Assembly (NCBI RefSeq): GCF_029168945.1
Contig: NC_083610.1
Coordinates: 72,407,580-72,471,579 of the forward strand
DNA length: 64,000 bases
Direction of reading: 5' to 3'
From: Cannabis sativa
Lineage: Eukaryota > Streptophyta > Magnoliopsida > Rosales > Cannabaceae
The notes under the pieces were generated by a model, which had not been told where the DNA came from, did not search any database, and saw only the letters and a program-made list of their open reading frames with translations. Shown in pieces: positions 33,170 to 44,835 of the stretch (its first letter is position 1; each line of letters begins with the position of its first letter). A program made the position numbers and the translations under genes.

Positions 33170-36100
33170 TTTGACAAAACAGGATACTACAAAATAATAG
33201 AAATCAACAAATAGAAATTAATAATGGTTTAACACAAAATCAATTCAGAAATTATAAGCACATAGCAAGTAGGAATGATATGAGAAAATACTTAAAAAAT
33301 TCAACCCTAAATAATTTCCAAGGTTTTCAACAAGGCGATATCGGTGTCCGTTTAGGCGAGAGTCAAAGCTACCATCCATTGAATAGAGTTGTCGGCTCAT
33401 CTAAAATGTTAAACATTCTAGCAACCTTTTATTCGATCAAGATCGAATCCGGCGTTGTCCCTGGATTTAGGCGAGAGTCAAGGCTATTCTATCTCATGAG
33501 CTTCTACCATTGTTTCGCAATTTGCAAGTCAAATATGGTCGCCACCATTAGGGTGATCTATACCATATAAAACACTTACAAACCACTTATCATGCGAGAT
33601 TAAACGGTGTGAAATTGCTAATGAACGTTCCTCCATTAGGGAGGATTACTCACTAAAACAAACGCGGTGTAAAACCCACAATGGAGATCGAATATCTAAT
33701 AATAATAAAGCTCATTATTTAAAATGTATTTTCTTTATTATTCTAATAAATAAATCTCATTAAATTCTATTTAAGAATTAAAATTCAAAAATAAGAATTT
33801 AATATAATATTTATAAAATAATACTTAGATGGTGATTGAAATAAAATTAATTATTTCCATCTTAGTAATAATCTTAAATATAAATATTAAGGAAATTAAT
33901 TTAAGTTGAATTAAATAAATAATTAGCAACTTAAAAATTTCCTTTGAGAATATATTTATTGGGTTCGAAAATTTAAAGTATATAAAAATACAATTTTCGA
34001 AAATAATAAAAATAGAAAAGAAATACTTCAAGTAAAAATATCACCTATCTAGATATTCTTTTGACTAGTTAATTCAATTTCTAATAATATATATATATAT
34101 TTTAAATTCATTTATTTAAATTAATCAATTAAATGAAAAAATCATTGACTTGAGTTGGTCCAAGAATTAATTAAAATAAATAATTAATTTACAACTCAAT
34201 CTATTTTTCAAAAAAAAAAATCGAAAATATTGCATAATTAAAATGCAAATTTCGAAATTGATTAATAAAATAAAGAAATATATATATTGAAAATTATTTA
34301 AATTTAAGTTGAAAAATTAAATTTCAACCTAAAAATAATTTTCTATTTAATTAAGTGTCATGAAAAATCAATAAATATTTAAGTATCATGATGAAAATCA
34401 ACTTAGATATTTAGATTTTTCAAGTTAATTAAATGTATTAAATTCAAGAAATAATAATTAAGTGTAGAGAAGGCTTAATTATTAATTTCTATTTAATACT
34501 AGGAAAAATATACTTAATAAAATTGTACCAAAATTAATTATTTAAATAATTAATTTCACAAAGTATGATTTTCCTATTTAAATATTAGAAATAATAAGTA
34601 GTCTAGAAATTACTATCTAGAAAATATCTTATTTGACTAAGTATCTTTTTCAAAAATTTGAAAAATATCTAATTTAAGTTAGATAGAAAAAATCTAAAAC
34701 TTAAATAATTTCAAATCTAGATTTAATTAAATATCACAAATTAAGTTGTAACCACTTAATTTGAAGATATCTTTTTAAAGTTAATATTTGAAAAGATATT
34801 AACCAAAAAAAATATCTAAGATATTCCATTTCAAGTTAATATTTGAAAAGATATTAACTTAAAAAATATCTTAAGAATCTTTAATAACTAATACCTAAGA
34901 TTCCTCAACTTGATTTAAAATTTAAATCAAATATTCAAATTTAAGTTAGATAAGAAAAATCAGTTGATACAACTAATTTATAACTTAAATAGGAATATTT
35001 AATTAAATAAGCTCCAGAAAGAATCTTAGTTAGTTAAAATTCTATATTTAATTAAATACAAGAAAAATACAAATAGTTTGTCTAGAAATAATATCTAAAC
35101 TAAAAGTGTTTTTCTTAAAATTAACTTTAAAATATTAAAATGAAAATAAATTTCATATATTTTAAAAGTTAATTATGTTGCTAATTCAATTTTATTAGGT
35201 CAAACTAATATAATTAACCTAGTACAGTTATTCAAATCAGGCAAATGGGCCTTCACAATTGGGGTAGTTCATGTGAGGGGGTGCTGGGTTCAGTATGTCG
35301 TACCCACTTCTATGGCTCCCAACTCTCACACGAGGCCCAAAAGAGAGGAATTTAACCTTAAAATGAATAAGCATCGTTATTAATTGAATAGGTCCAATAA
35401 CTAAATGGACCTAAATAAAATCTATCATGGTGTGACATTTTATTTAGCAACAACCTATATGTATCTATATTAAAACAAAATAAACATATAGGCTCACACA
35501 GGCACACTTTGGATGGATCCTATCATGTTCCTAGTCATACACGAGATGAAAGAAGATTGTAAAATTTTTTATTACAAATTATTAACTTGACCAAGGGAGC
35601 CATCAGATCATTAGATCTGGCAAAAAGTAACCATGGCTATTTGCAATCAAGTAATAATAGGTTTTGAAAAACTTACACACAAGTTTAAACCATATACTCC
35701 TGCAACAAGGTTAGCTGGATAGTTGGAAGTAGGATTTATTTAATTTTAAATAAATAAATTTTGAAATTAATAATTAAATAAAAAAATTTAATTAAAAAAA
35801 TATTTTAATTATTTTCGAGAAAAAAAAAATTTTAAAAAAATTAATTAATTTCGAAAATAAAATAAAAAATAAATTTAAAATTTCGAAATTATTTAAAAAA
35901 TAAATATTTAAAATTAAACCTACTATTTTGAAAAATTAGGTTTCAACCAACCTAAATATCATTTCAAAAATTTACTAACTACTTTTAAATATTAAATGTT
36001 ATTTTAAAAATAAAAATTAAATAAAAAATTAGAAAAGATAAAAGAAATATCTTTTCAGATTTTAAATTTAATTTGAATAAATAAAATAACAAAATTTAAA

Positions 36101-36874
36101 AGTTAGTAAAATATCTTATATCTATTTAAAATTACATGATTATAAATATCTTATTTTAAATTTAAATAAGGTCAAAATATCTAAAAAGATTTAATTAAAA
36201 AATCTTAAAAGATAAGATATTTTTAAAATATCTTAAAAGATATTATAAATATCTTAAAAGATATTATAAATATCTTAAAAGATATTATAAATATCTTATA
36301 AAATCTGACCTTAAATTTAAAAAAAAAATAATCAAATTTAAAAATAAGATAGATATTTTAAGCAAGAAGATAGATACTAATTCTATTTAAATTCAAATTA
36401 CACTAATATCTTGAATTAAATTAAAAAAATATATATATTAAATTAATTCAAAATGATAATTAGAATTGAATTAGGAATAGTAATAGTATATATACAAAAC
36501 CATACAAAAAATTGGAAGTTAATTCCATGAAAAAGTATGAAAAATTGAAGAAAAAAGGAAAAATCCGAAACTGAACGGACGATTGCGATCGCGATATGAA
36601 AGCTATCTGACAAACGGCCCGATTTTGTCAAATCTTGAAAAATCATAACTAATTCAAATAAAATCCAAATTGAGTTCTGTAAAAGGCTAACTTGCTTAAT
36701 TTTTTCCATACTATCCAATAAAAATAATTCCAGAAACGAAATCACAATTATTTTTCACGAAAATTTCACAAACATCAATCAATCATCAAATAACACTCAA
36801 TACAACATGATACCATCCAAAGAACATACAAACAATCGTTTTAAAGTCCAAATTTCATGTAAGTAAATCAATTA
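33170..36874 (-). mobile_element. copia E untranslated leader
   Basis: 3.7 kb, mostly A/T, between primer site and gag, matching the leaders of D and J. Three landmarks stand out: a less AT-rich block next to gag (33330-33690), the paired hairpins (34780-34860) and the conserved island at 35242-35331. The plus-strand ORF at 33280-33570 is antisense to the block and not supported as a gene. Repeated TCTTAAAAGATATTATAAATA units lie at about 36225-36300. Confidence 0.8.
36225..36302 (-). repeat. Short tandem units in copia E leader
   Basis: Units of about 22 bases with the core AATATCTTAAAAGATATT occur at least three times in a row. The core is a perfect palindrome. D and J lack this array at the matching place, so it is an expansion private to E. 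Confidence 0.7.
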
Positions 36875-36891
36875 CCATGGCTCTGAGGCCA
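36875..36891 (-). other. Primer binding site, copia E
   Basis: Minus strand TGGCCTCAGAGCCATGG, two bases from the 5' LTR, identical to D and J. Confidence 0.85.
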
Positions 36892-36893
36892 GT

Positions 36894-38805
36894 TGTTGGG
36901 AATTATTTTACCAGGATCTTAGATCTACTCACAAGTATGTTTATTAACATCCTAAATATGAACTTTCTAAAACGATAAATTAAACACATATAAAGTTAAG
37001 AAAACCTTACATTGATGCAGCGGAATAAATGTCTCCTTCCACTCAGATCTCTAACCCTTAATTCCTTTACGCAGCGAGTATAATCAAGATACGAGCCCGA
37101 ATCTCTTCTTCTTCAAGCTTTGATCCTTCACGGTCTTCCAATCATGATTGAGTTACTGCCATGTGTGGGCACTTACTCTTTCACTAGGGTCACGAAAAAG
37201 ATGAAGGGAAGAGAGAGAGAGAGAGAGATTTCGGCCAAGGTAGAGAGTGAGGAAGGCTCAGTTTTTCTGAAGAGAGAAATTTCTGTCAGAAAGGTTTGTT
37301 GAAAACTTGTGATTTGACTGAGCCATCACTTTCTATTTATAGGCAACTACTAGGTTTAGGTTAGAAATTATTTGGCATTAAAATAATGAAAATATTAATT
37401 TGAAAAACCTATTTAAGTGGCCGGCCATGGTGTGTTAGTGGGCCTCACTTGATTTTGCAGTTTTATCAAATTTTATCTCTATTTTCTCAAAAACGCCAAT
37501 TTTCCAATTCTAACCTTTTAAATGCCAAAACTAATTATTTAATAACTAAAATAGATTATTAAATAATATTGTCATTTAATTTAATTATTAATTAGACATA
37601 TAAAGTCCATTAATAAATAAATAAACCTAGAAAACTCTTTTTCCTTACAATTTCACCCTTGCAAGTGAAAATTCATAAAATCAGACATAGTCTAACTTTA
37701 GAATTATAATTGATCAATCACGAATCAATTAATGAGTCTTACAAGCAGAATGTTCTCAACTAGAATGGGGACCATGGATCTATATGCTGAGCTTCCAATA
37801 AGTGAACCAAATTTACCAAGTAAATTCCTACTTATTAATTCTTCGTTGAATCCACTCTTAGAACTTAGAATTGCACTCTCAGACTTATATAGAGCATATT
37901 GTATGTTTCACGATACCAATATACTATCTCATTTAACCATTGTTATAATCTTATTGTGATTTAAAGATCCTCTATATAGATGATTTACATCGAGATGGGA
38001 TTTCTTTACCGTTCTCACCCCTCAATGTATTTTGCCCCTTAAAACACTTAGCTACCTGTAAATGGTGTTTAGTGATCTAATAATTAGTCAGTTAAACAAG
38101 AGCTCATCCATTTACTTCTATTTGCTAAGCTCGAAGGGAATCATCACTTGACTTCTATACACCGGTAGAAGCTATAGATTCCATATTTATGTTCAGCACT
38201 CCCACTCAATCATACTATCATGTTCTCGAAATATACGTATCACTCACGACTAGAAAGTAGGCTTAACTAATAAATCTAAGAACATGAATAGCACTCCTGA
38301 GTTGAGCCTAAGCATATCAGGATTTAGATTCTTTTTAATCTTAAGATCAACTACTGATATTGACTTGGAAAGATATGTATAACGGTAAGTTTGTAATATC
38401 TTAACTTAGTTGCAATATCGGTGGAGTCCTAGGTATACTCCTTAGATTCGTAACTAGTATACTTTACTAATGTCCTGGAAAGAACATAACACTTACTCCA
38501 AGTGTAAGTACACATCATCGTGATTATCACATCGTTGTAAATCAATATGCTTTCTTGATGAAACAGGGACCAAAACTTTTGATTCATATGATCACAATCA
38601 CATTCCACTGTGTTGACGATACTGTAATTGTGAATAAACATATGATCTGGATTGAACTGATTTTGTGTGTATGAATGTAATAAACATATTAAACATATTA
38701 AACCATTAGCATGTAAAATTCATGCAAACATCAATCACTTCAAATTTCTTATATTGATAACTAATCAGATTGTAAAGAGTTTTATTTAGGGCATAAAACC
38801 TAACA
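36894..38805 (-). repeat. copia E, 5' LTR
   Basis: 1912 bp, direct repeat of 28571-30483. TATA box at 37334-37341 (TATTTATA on the plus strand). Followed on the right by the target duplication ACAAC. Confidence 0.93.
37334..37341 (-). promoter_or_regulatory. TATA box of copia E 5' LTR
   Basis: TATAAATA on the minus strand, matched at the same place in D, J and H; this LTR would drive transcription of the gag ORF. Confidence 0.6.
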
Positions 38806-39123
38806 ACAACTTCGTCACATCCTGTTAGTTAAGGGGAAATCAATTCACTTACATGAGGTAAGGTGAATCTCACTATGATGCAAGCTGTTTTAGAGACAGC
38901 TGCTTTTATTGGCAATACCGTCGTAGATGTATCCCATTCCAATACCTTGGTACTGGCACTAGGGACAACTTCGTCACATCCTGTTAGTTAAGGAGAAATC
39001 AATTCACTTACATGAGGTAAGGTGAATCTCACTATGATGCGAGCTGTTTTGGAGACAACTGCTTTTATTGGTAGTACTGTCGTAGATGCATCCCATTCCA
39101 ATACCTTGGTACTGGCACTAGAT
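38806..39123 (-). repeat. 159-bp tandem duplication at the integrase end of element C
   Basis: Units 38806-38964 and 38965-39123 share ACAACTTCGTCACATCCTG, TGAGGTAAGGTGAATCTCAC and CCAATACCTTGGTACTGGCA with a few differences. On the minus strand each unit encodes the end of integrase (LVPVPRYWN...). The second unit keeps the intact GGGACAACTTCG site into which E inserted in the first unit. Confidence 0.9.
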
Positions 39124-39789
39124 TAAAGTTATAGTCTTAGTGTGCCAACTTGTAAGTTTAGGATTCAAGCACTTCAACCACGACATATGGTCCTTCCCAT
39201 TTAGGCCCGAGTACTCCTGTTGTTGTGTCTTTTGTGTTCAAGAATACCCTTCGTCACACCATGTCTCCATGCTTAAATTATCTAGCTTTAACCTTAGACT
39301 TGTAGTGTTTTGCGACCCTTTGCTGATACACTGCCTTTCTAAGCTCAGAACTCAAACCTTTCTCTGATCTCTTCAATTCCATCTAGAGATTCGGCCGGCA
39401 GCTGATGATTAGTTTGCTGGTTGGATGTAAATCTTCAATAGGATGGAAGTGTGAGCTCTATGGGTTAGAGTGAAGGGAGTGTGACCTATTACTATTTTTT
39501 CTATGGTGCTCGTAGGTTAGAGTGAAGGGAGTGTGACCTATTACTATTTTTTCTATGGTGCGATAAGCCCATAGTTCTTTAGGCACTTATTTAGGCCAAT
39601 TCCTTTTTGCTTGCTCTAGGCATTGCTTTAGCATATCCTTAAGAGTTTGGTTGACTACTTCCACTTGTCCATTTGCTTGTGGATAAGCAATCACTAAGAA
39701 ACTCTTAATGATTTTATGTTTGATGTAGAAATCAGTAAAGAGGTCGCTGTTAAACTGTGTTTCGCTGTCTAACACTATCTTCTGTGGGA
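39124..39789 (-). pseudogene. Element C integrase, central and C-terminal part
   Basis: On the minus strand the catalytic core continues with LDSETQFNSDLFTDF and PQANGQVEVVNQTLKD, which keep the second catalytic Asp and the Glu of integrase. The C-terminal domain is seen in VFLNTKDTTTGVLGPKWEGP and YVVVEVLES. Stops and a frameshift are present, and a 52-bp duplication (39463-39566) breaks the reading. The motif pattern is that of Tat/Ogre-like gypsy elements. The N-terminal part lies on the far side of solo LTR F. Confidence 0.88.
39463..39566 (-). repeat. 52-bp tandem duplication in C integrase
   Basis: GGTTAGAGTGAAGGGAGTGT starts at 39463 and at 39515, with TTTTTTCTATGGTGC in both. It shifts the integrase frame because 52 is not a multiple of three. 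Confidence 0.85.
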
Positions 39790-40567
39790 GTCCGCGTAAC
39801 GTCTTACTCAGAGGAATGCCACGTGTTGTGATTACAGTTAGCTAATCCCGTTAATTGGGGTCCATAAGCCAAGTGATTTAAAAACCAATAATATACTAAA
39901 TTTAACTAAATAACTTGGAATATTACAAACTTATTTCAAATCAAAATATTTATAGTTACATATCCGAGATCCAATAAAATTTATTTTTAAAATATTACAA
40001 GTCATTTCTCACAGGTTGACCTAAGCCGCAAAATTAGAATTTCTACACAATCCCTTGTTGGACCCAACCCTTGTGGTCTAGCTTGGCTTGAATATGTACA
40101 ACTCATCTTTAAAACCCTCAAACTCATGGTTGAAGCGACACCGCCTAACTAGTGCCTGCACATTAGAGCACTAGTGAGCCAAGGCCCAAAAAGACAGAAT
40201 AATAATACATCATATAGTACGCTAATGCGTATATATTGTGCCATTGCACTTTATATCACATTATTCCATATATAATAATGTCACTATAATTAATGTTTAT
40301 ATAGCATAGACCCACGTGTTACGCTCACATGTCTCGTTTACATTTAAGGCCTTATTAGGGTTTATCTTAGTTATCATTACCGAGTCTAACCTAGTTATGC
40401 CTTACCCGCATAACTCTATTCATATATACATAATACATACATTATGCTCTCACAGTGGTTCATCCTAATGATGTTTATCAGGGCTAACCCAGTTATGTAT
40501 TATACACATAACTCTTGATATATAAATATCAATACAGTACATTTAGCATATACTCAACCATATGAAG

Positions 40568-40880
40568 TTTTAGGGTAATAACCCTAACTTGCATAATTCT
40601 AATCATTCATTTACATAATACATTATAGCATGCTCAAGACAATACATATTTAGGGTAGTAATCCTAATTCACCATATATATATTGAGGGTGGCAATCCTA
40701 ATTCACAACAACATAATTACTTAGGGTAGTAACCCTAATCCATAATATAAATACTACGGTAATGACCCTAGTTCACGACACATATTAATTTAAGGTAATA
40801 ACCCTAATTCATGCTTTCATCTAAATAATCACATTATATATTATTGCATATTCATGTAAATTCATACTTAGGGTAATAAC
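40568..40880 (-). repeat. Array of GGGTAATAACCCT palindromes in LTR F
   Basis: Seven copies of AGGGTAATAACCCTAA or variants, spaced roughly 35-55 bases, each followed by AATTC or similar. The last copy is cut in its middle by insertion of G. Two copies are also in G at about 41606 and 41643. Confidence 0.8.
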
Positions 40881-43260
40881 TGTAACGCCCTAAATAATTA
40901 GGCACGCTACCCAAAATACTTATGAAACCCTAATCCCCTAAACGGGATTACTAATAAAAAGGTGCAAAATTTAAACTTTTGTAATAAACGGAAGGAAAAT
41001 AAAACTTTTAATAATTTAAATTTTATAAACTAAAAGTTACAGAAATTGGGATCCCAAAAACATTTACAAAATATTATTACAAGTCTCTTTCTTTCAGCCG
41101 ACCTAAGCGGCAAAATAGAGTATCAAAATACATCACTAGTAGACCCAACCCGCTTGGTCTAGTATGGCCCGGACATGTACATTCTTTGCCCAACTCCTGA
41201 ACTCATGGCTGATCAGCTAAAGTCTTACCCTTTCCTGCACAGTAGAGAACCCGTGAGCCAAGCCCAGCAAGATAGTATAAATCATAACAATAATATGCTC
41301 GTCATGTAATATAAATGACAATGCTATTTAAACCTGTCTGTGTGACAGAGACCTGCATGTTGAGCTCACATGCCTATTTATGTTTACGTGACGTAAACCT
41401 ACGTGTTGCTCTCACACGTCTATTTATGTCTACGTGACGTAGACCTACGTGTTGCTCTCACACGTCTAAATACAATAAGGCCTTAGAATGGTTCATCTCG
41501 GTTATGATTACTGAGTCTAACCTGATTATGCCTTGAACGCATAACCCTTAAATTTCAATATAATCATACACTTAACATGGCATAGCATTTACTCATTTAT
41601 ATCACTAGGGTAATAACCCTATGCTATTAACCGTTCCTATTAGGGTAATAACCCTAATCCCGGTTACAATTGCTCACATATATCATATTCAATATAAGTG
41701 CCACTGCGCATACTCTACGTGCTAACTACTATCTTACCTATTGTCCCACAATGGTAGAGAATCCGAATCCCCAGGTGCTCCTGACCAGGTGCCGGTATTC
41801 CTAGTCACACAATCTGCGATTTTTCACAACTAGGGTTAACCCCCGATTCAAATTCAAAAAAAATACATTCATTGCATTTAAAATTTAGATAATCACATAG
41901 AGCCCGGAACGAGCTTTCCAACGGTATATAGAACTCCAAAATCGGAGTTTGGAATCAAAAGATATGCATTTTCAAAATTCGAATTCAAAATTGCCCAAAA
42001 ACTCGAGGGCGGGTCGCGGCATGCCCAAGCCATGTCGCGGCACCTGGGACAAATCCCAGGTTCCACCAAAGAGGGGTGGGCTGCGGCATGCTCAGACCAA
42101 GCCGCGGCACCTGGGTTCCAAACCCAAAAACCAACCATCAAAACTCGAAAATTCAGAAACCAATCTCAACCAAATCATCCCAAATCTCATCCAAACTCTC
42201 AAAACAATAAACAAGGTTGCTAGCAATCAATAGGAAATTAAAATTCATATTTCAAACACCAATTTTCAGCAATAACCTCATAAGTTCAGATTGCCTAAAA
42301 TACACATAATCATGCTTCAATTATCAAGAATTCAAGCTCAAAACTTAAGCTTCAAACCCAACTTGATTCTAATATTTTTCCAGCAGCTTATTACCAAATC
42401 AAACATGAATTTTAACCTAGAAAATCCCTTGAAATCTCAGCCACAACTCAACAATTAAAAACCTACAACAAATTCATGTTATTCACACCCAATTCACCAA
42501 GATCAACATCAAACTCAACAACATGCATAAACAAGAACACCACACCCTTTTCATGCTCAACTTACAACTAAATTCAGTAATAAGTAAAGATTAAACCAAA
42601 GAAAGTTACCTCAAATCTCAATTCAAGAGCAAGCTCAAGATTCAACAACAACAAAGCTTCAAAGCAAACCAAGATTTCTAAATGAAAGGGTTAGAGAGAG
42701 AGAGAGGGGTCGGGTGTGAGGGATACAAAAGCCAGAAATTCTAATTTCATTTTCCTTAAATTTCCATTCTATTCAAAATATATCAAATAAGGTCAAAATA
42801 CCAAAATGCCCCTAGGGCCAATTCACACATAACCAAACATACAAGGGTAAACTTGTCATTTCATGCATAATTAAATCTCAATTAAATTTCAAATTATCAA
42901 ATATCAAATAAAATGCCAATTACTTCAATCTAATTGCATTTCGGGCCCGAACCCGGTTCGGCCCGAAATACCCGGTTGTGACTATATCGCGCCAACCTAT
43001 CAGAACACACCTGAAAAAACAACACAGGCATACTATATAATAATATAGTTCCATTAAGCACATAATTAAATTAATTTCATCAATTTACCCTTCTCAGGTC
43101 ATAATTACTAAAATGCCCCTAGCTCACCAACAGGGTGTTTACGTATAATTAATCACATAAATTCTCATATATTGAACTATATAATAATATAATTCCTCAA
43201 TTATTCATAATTATCTTATTAGGGTTTTGCTAATCCATTTCTTAATTCTAGGGTATTACA
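40881..43260 (-). mobile_element. Solo gypsy LTR G nested in F
   Basis: 2380 bp, TGTAACGCCC ... GGTATTACA on the plus strand, with a perfect 5-bp duplication ATAAC (40876-40880 and 43261-43265). Orientation is set by the ends, which match TGTAAT...GTTACA of gypsy 1 when reversed. It has no coding domain; short ORFs inside (41893-42233) are not supported. The GAGAGAGAGAG run at 42695 corresponds to a CT-rich part just after the probable transcription start. Confidence 0.9.
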
Positions 43261-44835
43261 ATAACCCTAGCTCTTAGTTTCACTATAACAATCCCACAAT
43301 ATATAATTGCACCACCGCGCTATACTCTATGTGTATAATTCACTGTCTTACCTTGTTTCCAATGTATGAGGAGGAATCTCAATCCACGGGTGATCCTAAC
43401 CAAGTATTAGTATTCCTAGTCACAATTCCCGGGTTTATACACAATAGAGTTAATCCCCAATTCCATAAAATATTTTTATAAAATTAGGACTCACATACTA
43501 GACCAAACGATAGAGCTCTCCACGAGATTTCCAACGATATGTAGAACGTCCAAAATGGAGTTCGAAATAAAAAGTTATGGCAAAATCAATTTACAAAATA
43601 TTTTGGTTCTACTGTATCGAGAGGGCCGCGACCTTGCACCAAAGGTCGCGGCTCTTAGCCCCTTGTAGGGAGCAAAAATGCCAAAAAGTCAGGGGCTGCG
43701 ACTCGCATGAACTAGGTTGCGGTGCTTGGTTCAGAACCCAGAAAAATAAGATTTTTCACTTCTAAAATGCACCAAAACACATCCACAATTAACAATACTT
43801 TTCATACAAACTTTTGATGCAAAAGAGGTGGTTTCTAAACCCAAAACATAGTAAAAATATCCATATAAACCATGCTTAATACACAGAAGATTAAGATCAA
43901 AACTCACATAATTTCTATATCAAAAGCTTAGAAAATACAAACTCAAATCCAAGCTCAAAGTTTAACATTGCCTGCTCTCAATTCACAATTCCATATTGAC
44001 CAAATATCAGAATTCATGTATCAATTCAAATTACCACAAAGTGACCACAACAAAACCTTAACTTTCATCCATGGAATTAATACCATAAAATTATTTCAAG
44101 AACACCATGAAGTAAATCATTCAAATTCAAACCCTAGGATGGGAATTTTAGAAATTACAACTATATAAAAATGAAAACAATACCTCAATTACTCTTCCAA
44201 GCTAAGCTCAAGAATCTAACAACAAAATCCACTTCAATTTGCAACAATTCTTCCTCAAAATCAAAGAAATTTTTAAAGGGAGAAGAAGAGAGAGTAGAGA
44301 GGTGTTAAGAGTCTATAAAACCAGAAAAATGAGGTTTATTCCATAAAATTTCATAAATAAGTCAAATATATCATCTATACTAAGTTAAGGTCAAATGACC
44401 ATCTTACCCATAGGGCCAAAAATTAACATACATAGCATTCAAGGGCATAAAAGTCAACTCCAATCACACACATAATTCCAAAATCATCATATATATCACA
44501 GATGAATGCCATATCACATTATTCATAATTTTGGACCCCAAACCTAGTTCGAGTCAAAATACTCATTTGTGACTATACCATTCTAACTTGTCAAAAATTA
44601 CCTACAGTAAGACAGTATAAACATATTATATAATAATATAGTCCATTAGCACAATAAACATCAAAATTATGATTTTACCCTTCTCAATTCAAAATTACAA
44701 AAATGCCCCTAACTCAAAAATGGGGTTATAAATGATAACTCTCAAATAATTTTATATAATAATATAATTACCCAATCATAGTTAATCCATTTTAATTAGG
44801 GTTGCTAATTTATTTTCTAATCTCAGAATATTACA

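Larger units (their letters stand above)
28571..38805 (-). mobile_element. copia element E, complete, gag only
   Basis: 10,235 bp with LTRs of 1913 and 1912 bp, a perfect 5-bp target duplication ACAAC (28566-28570 and 38806-38810), primer site and polypurine tract. The 6.4-kb interior has a 3.7-kb AT-rich leader, one gag ORF, and 1.8 kb of non-coding sequence where protease, integrase, reverse transcriptase and RNase H would be. The element therefore must have used enzymes of another copia element to move. This is the structure described for TR-GAG elements. It sits in the 3' part of element C. Confidence 0.93.
39795..44835 (-). mobile_element. Solo gypsy LTR F (contains solo LTR G)
   Basis: Starts CGTAACG (a changed TGTAACG) and ends GAATATTACA on the plus strand; flanks GTCCG (39790-39794) and GTCCA (44836-44840) are a 5-bp duplication with one change. 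The boundaries are supported by the integrase of C, which resumes in the expected place across the insertion. Without G and its duplication it is about 2.66 kb. It resembles G (for example GGCAAAATAGAG-like and GTAGACCCAACCC-like blocks). No internal domain, so it is a solo LTR left by LTR-LTR recombination. A wide set of short GGGTAATAACCCT units lies at 40568-40880. Confidence 0.82.

Noticed and set aside
33280..33570. 96-codon plus-strand ORF in the E leader
   Set aside because: Antisense to the leader block before gag. In D the corresponding frame is not kept, and no domain is visible.
40568..40880. Spaced palindromes as a CRISPR-like array
   Set aside because: Repeats are short and variable, spacers are themselves similar and AT-rich, and the setting is a plant LTR.
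41893..42233. Overlapping ORFs on both strands near 41893-42233
   Set aside because: They lie in solo LTR G, in a stretch with GCGGCAC-type repeats; no protein similarity is recognisable and frames on both strands are equally open.
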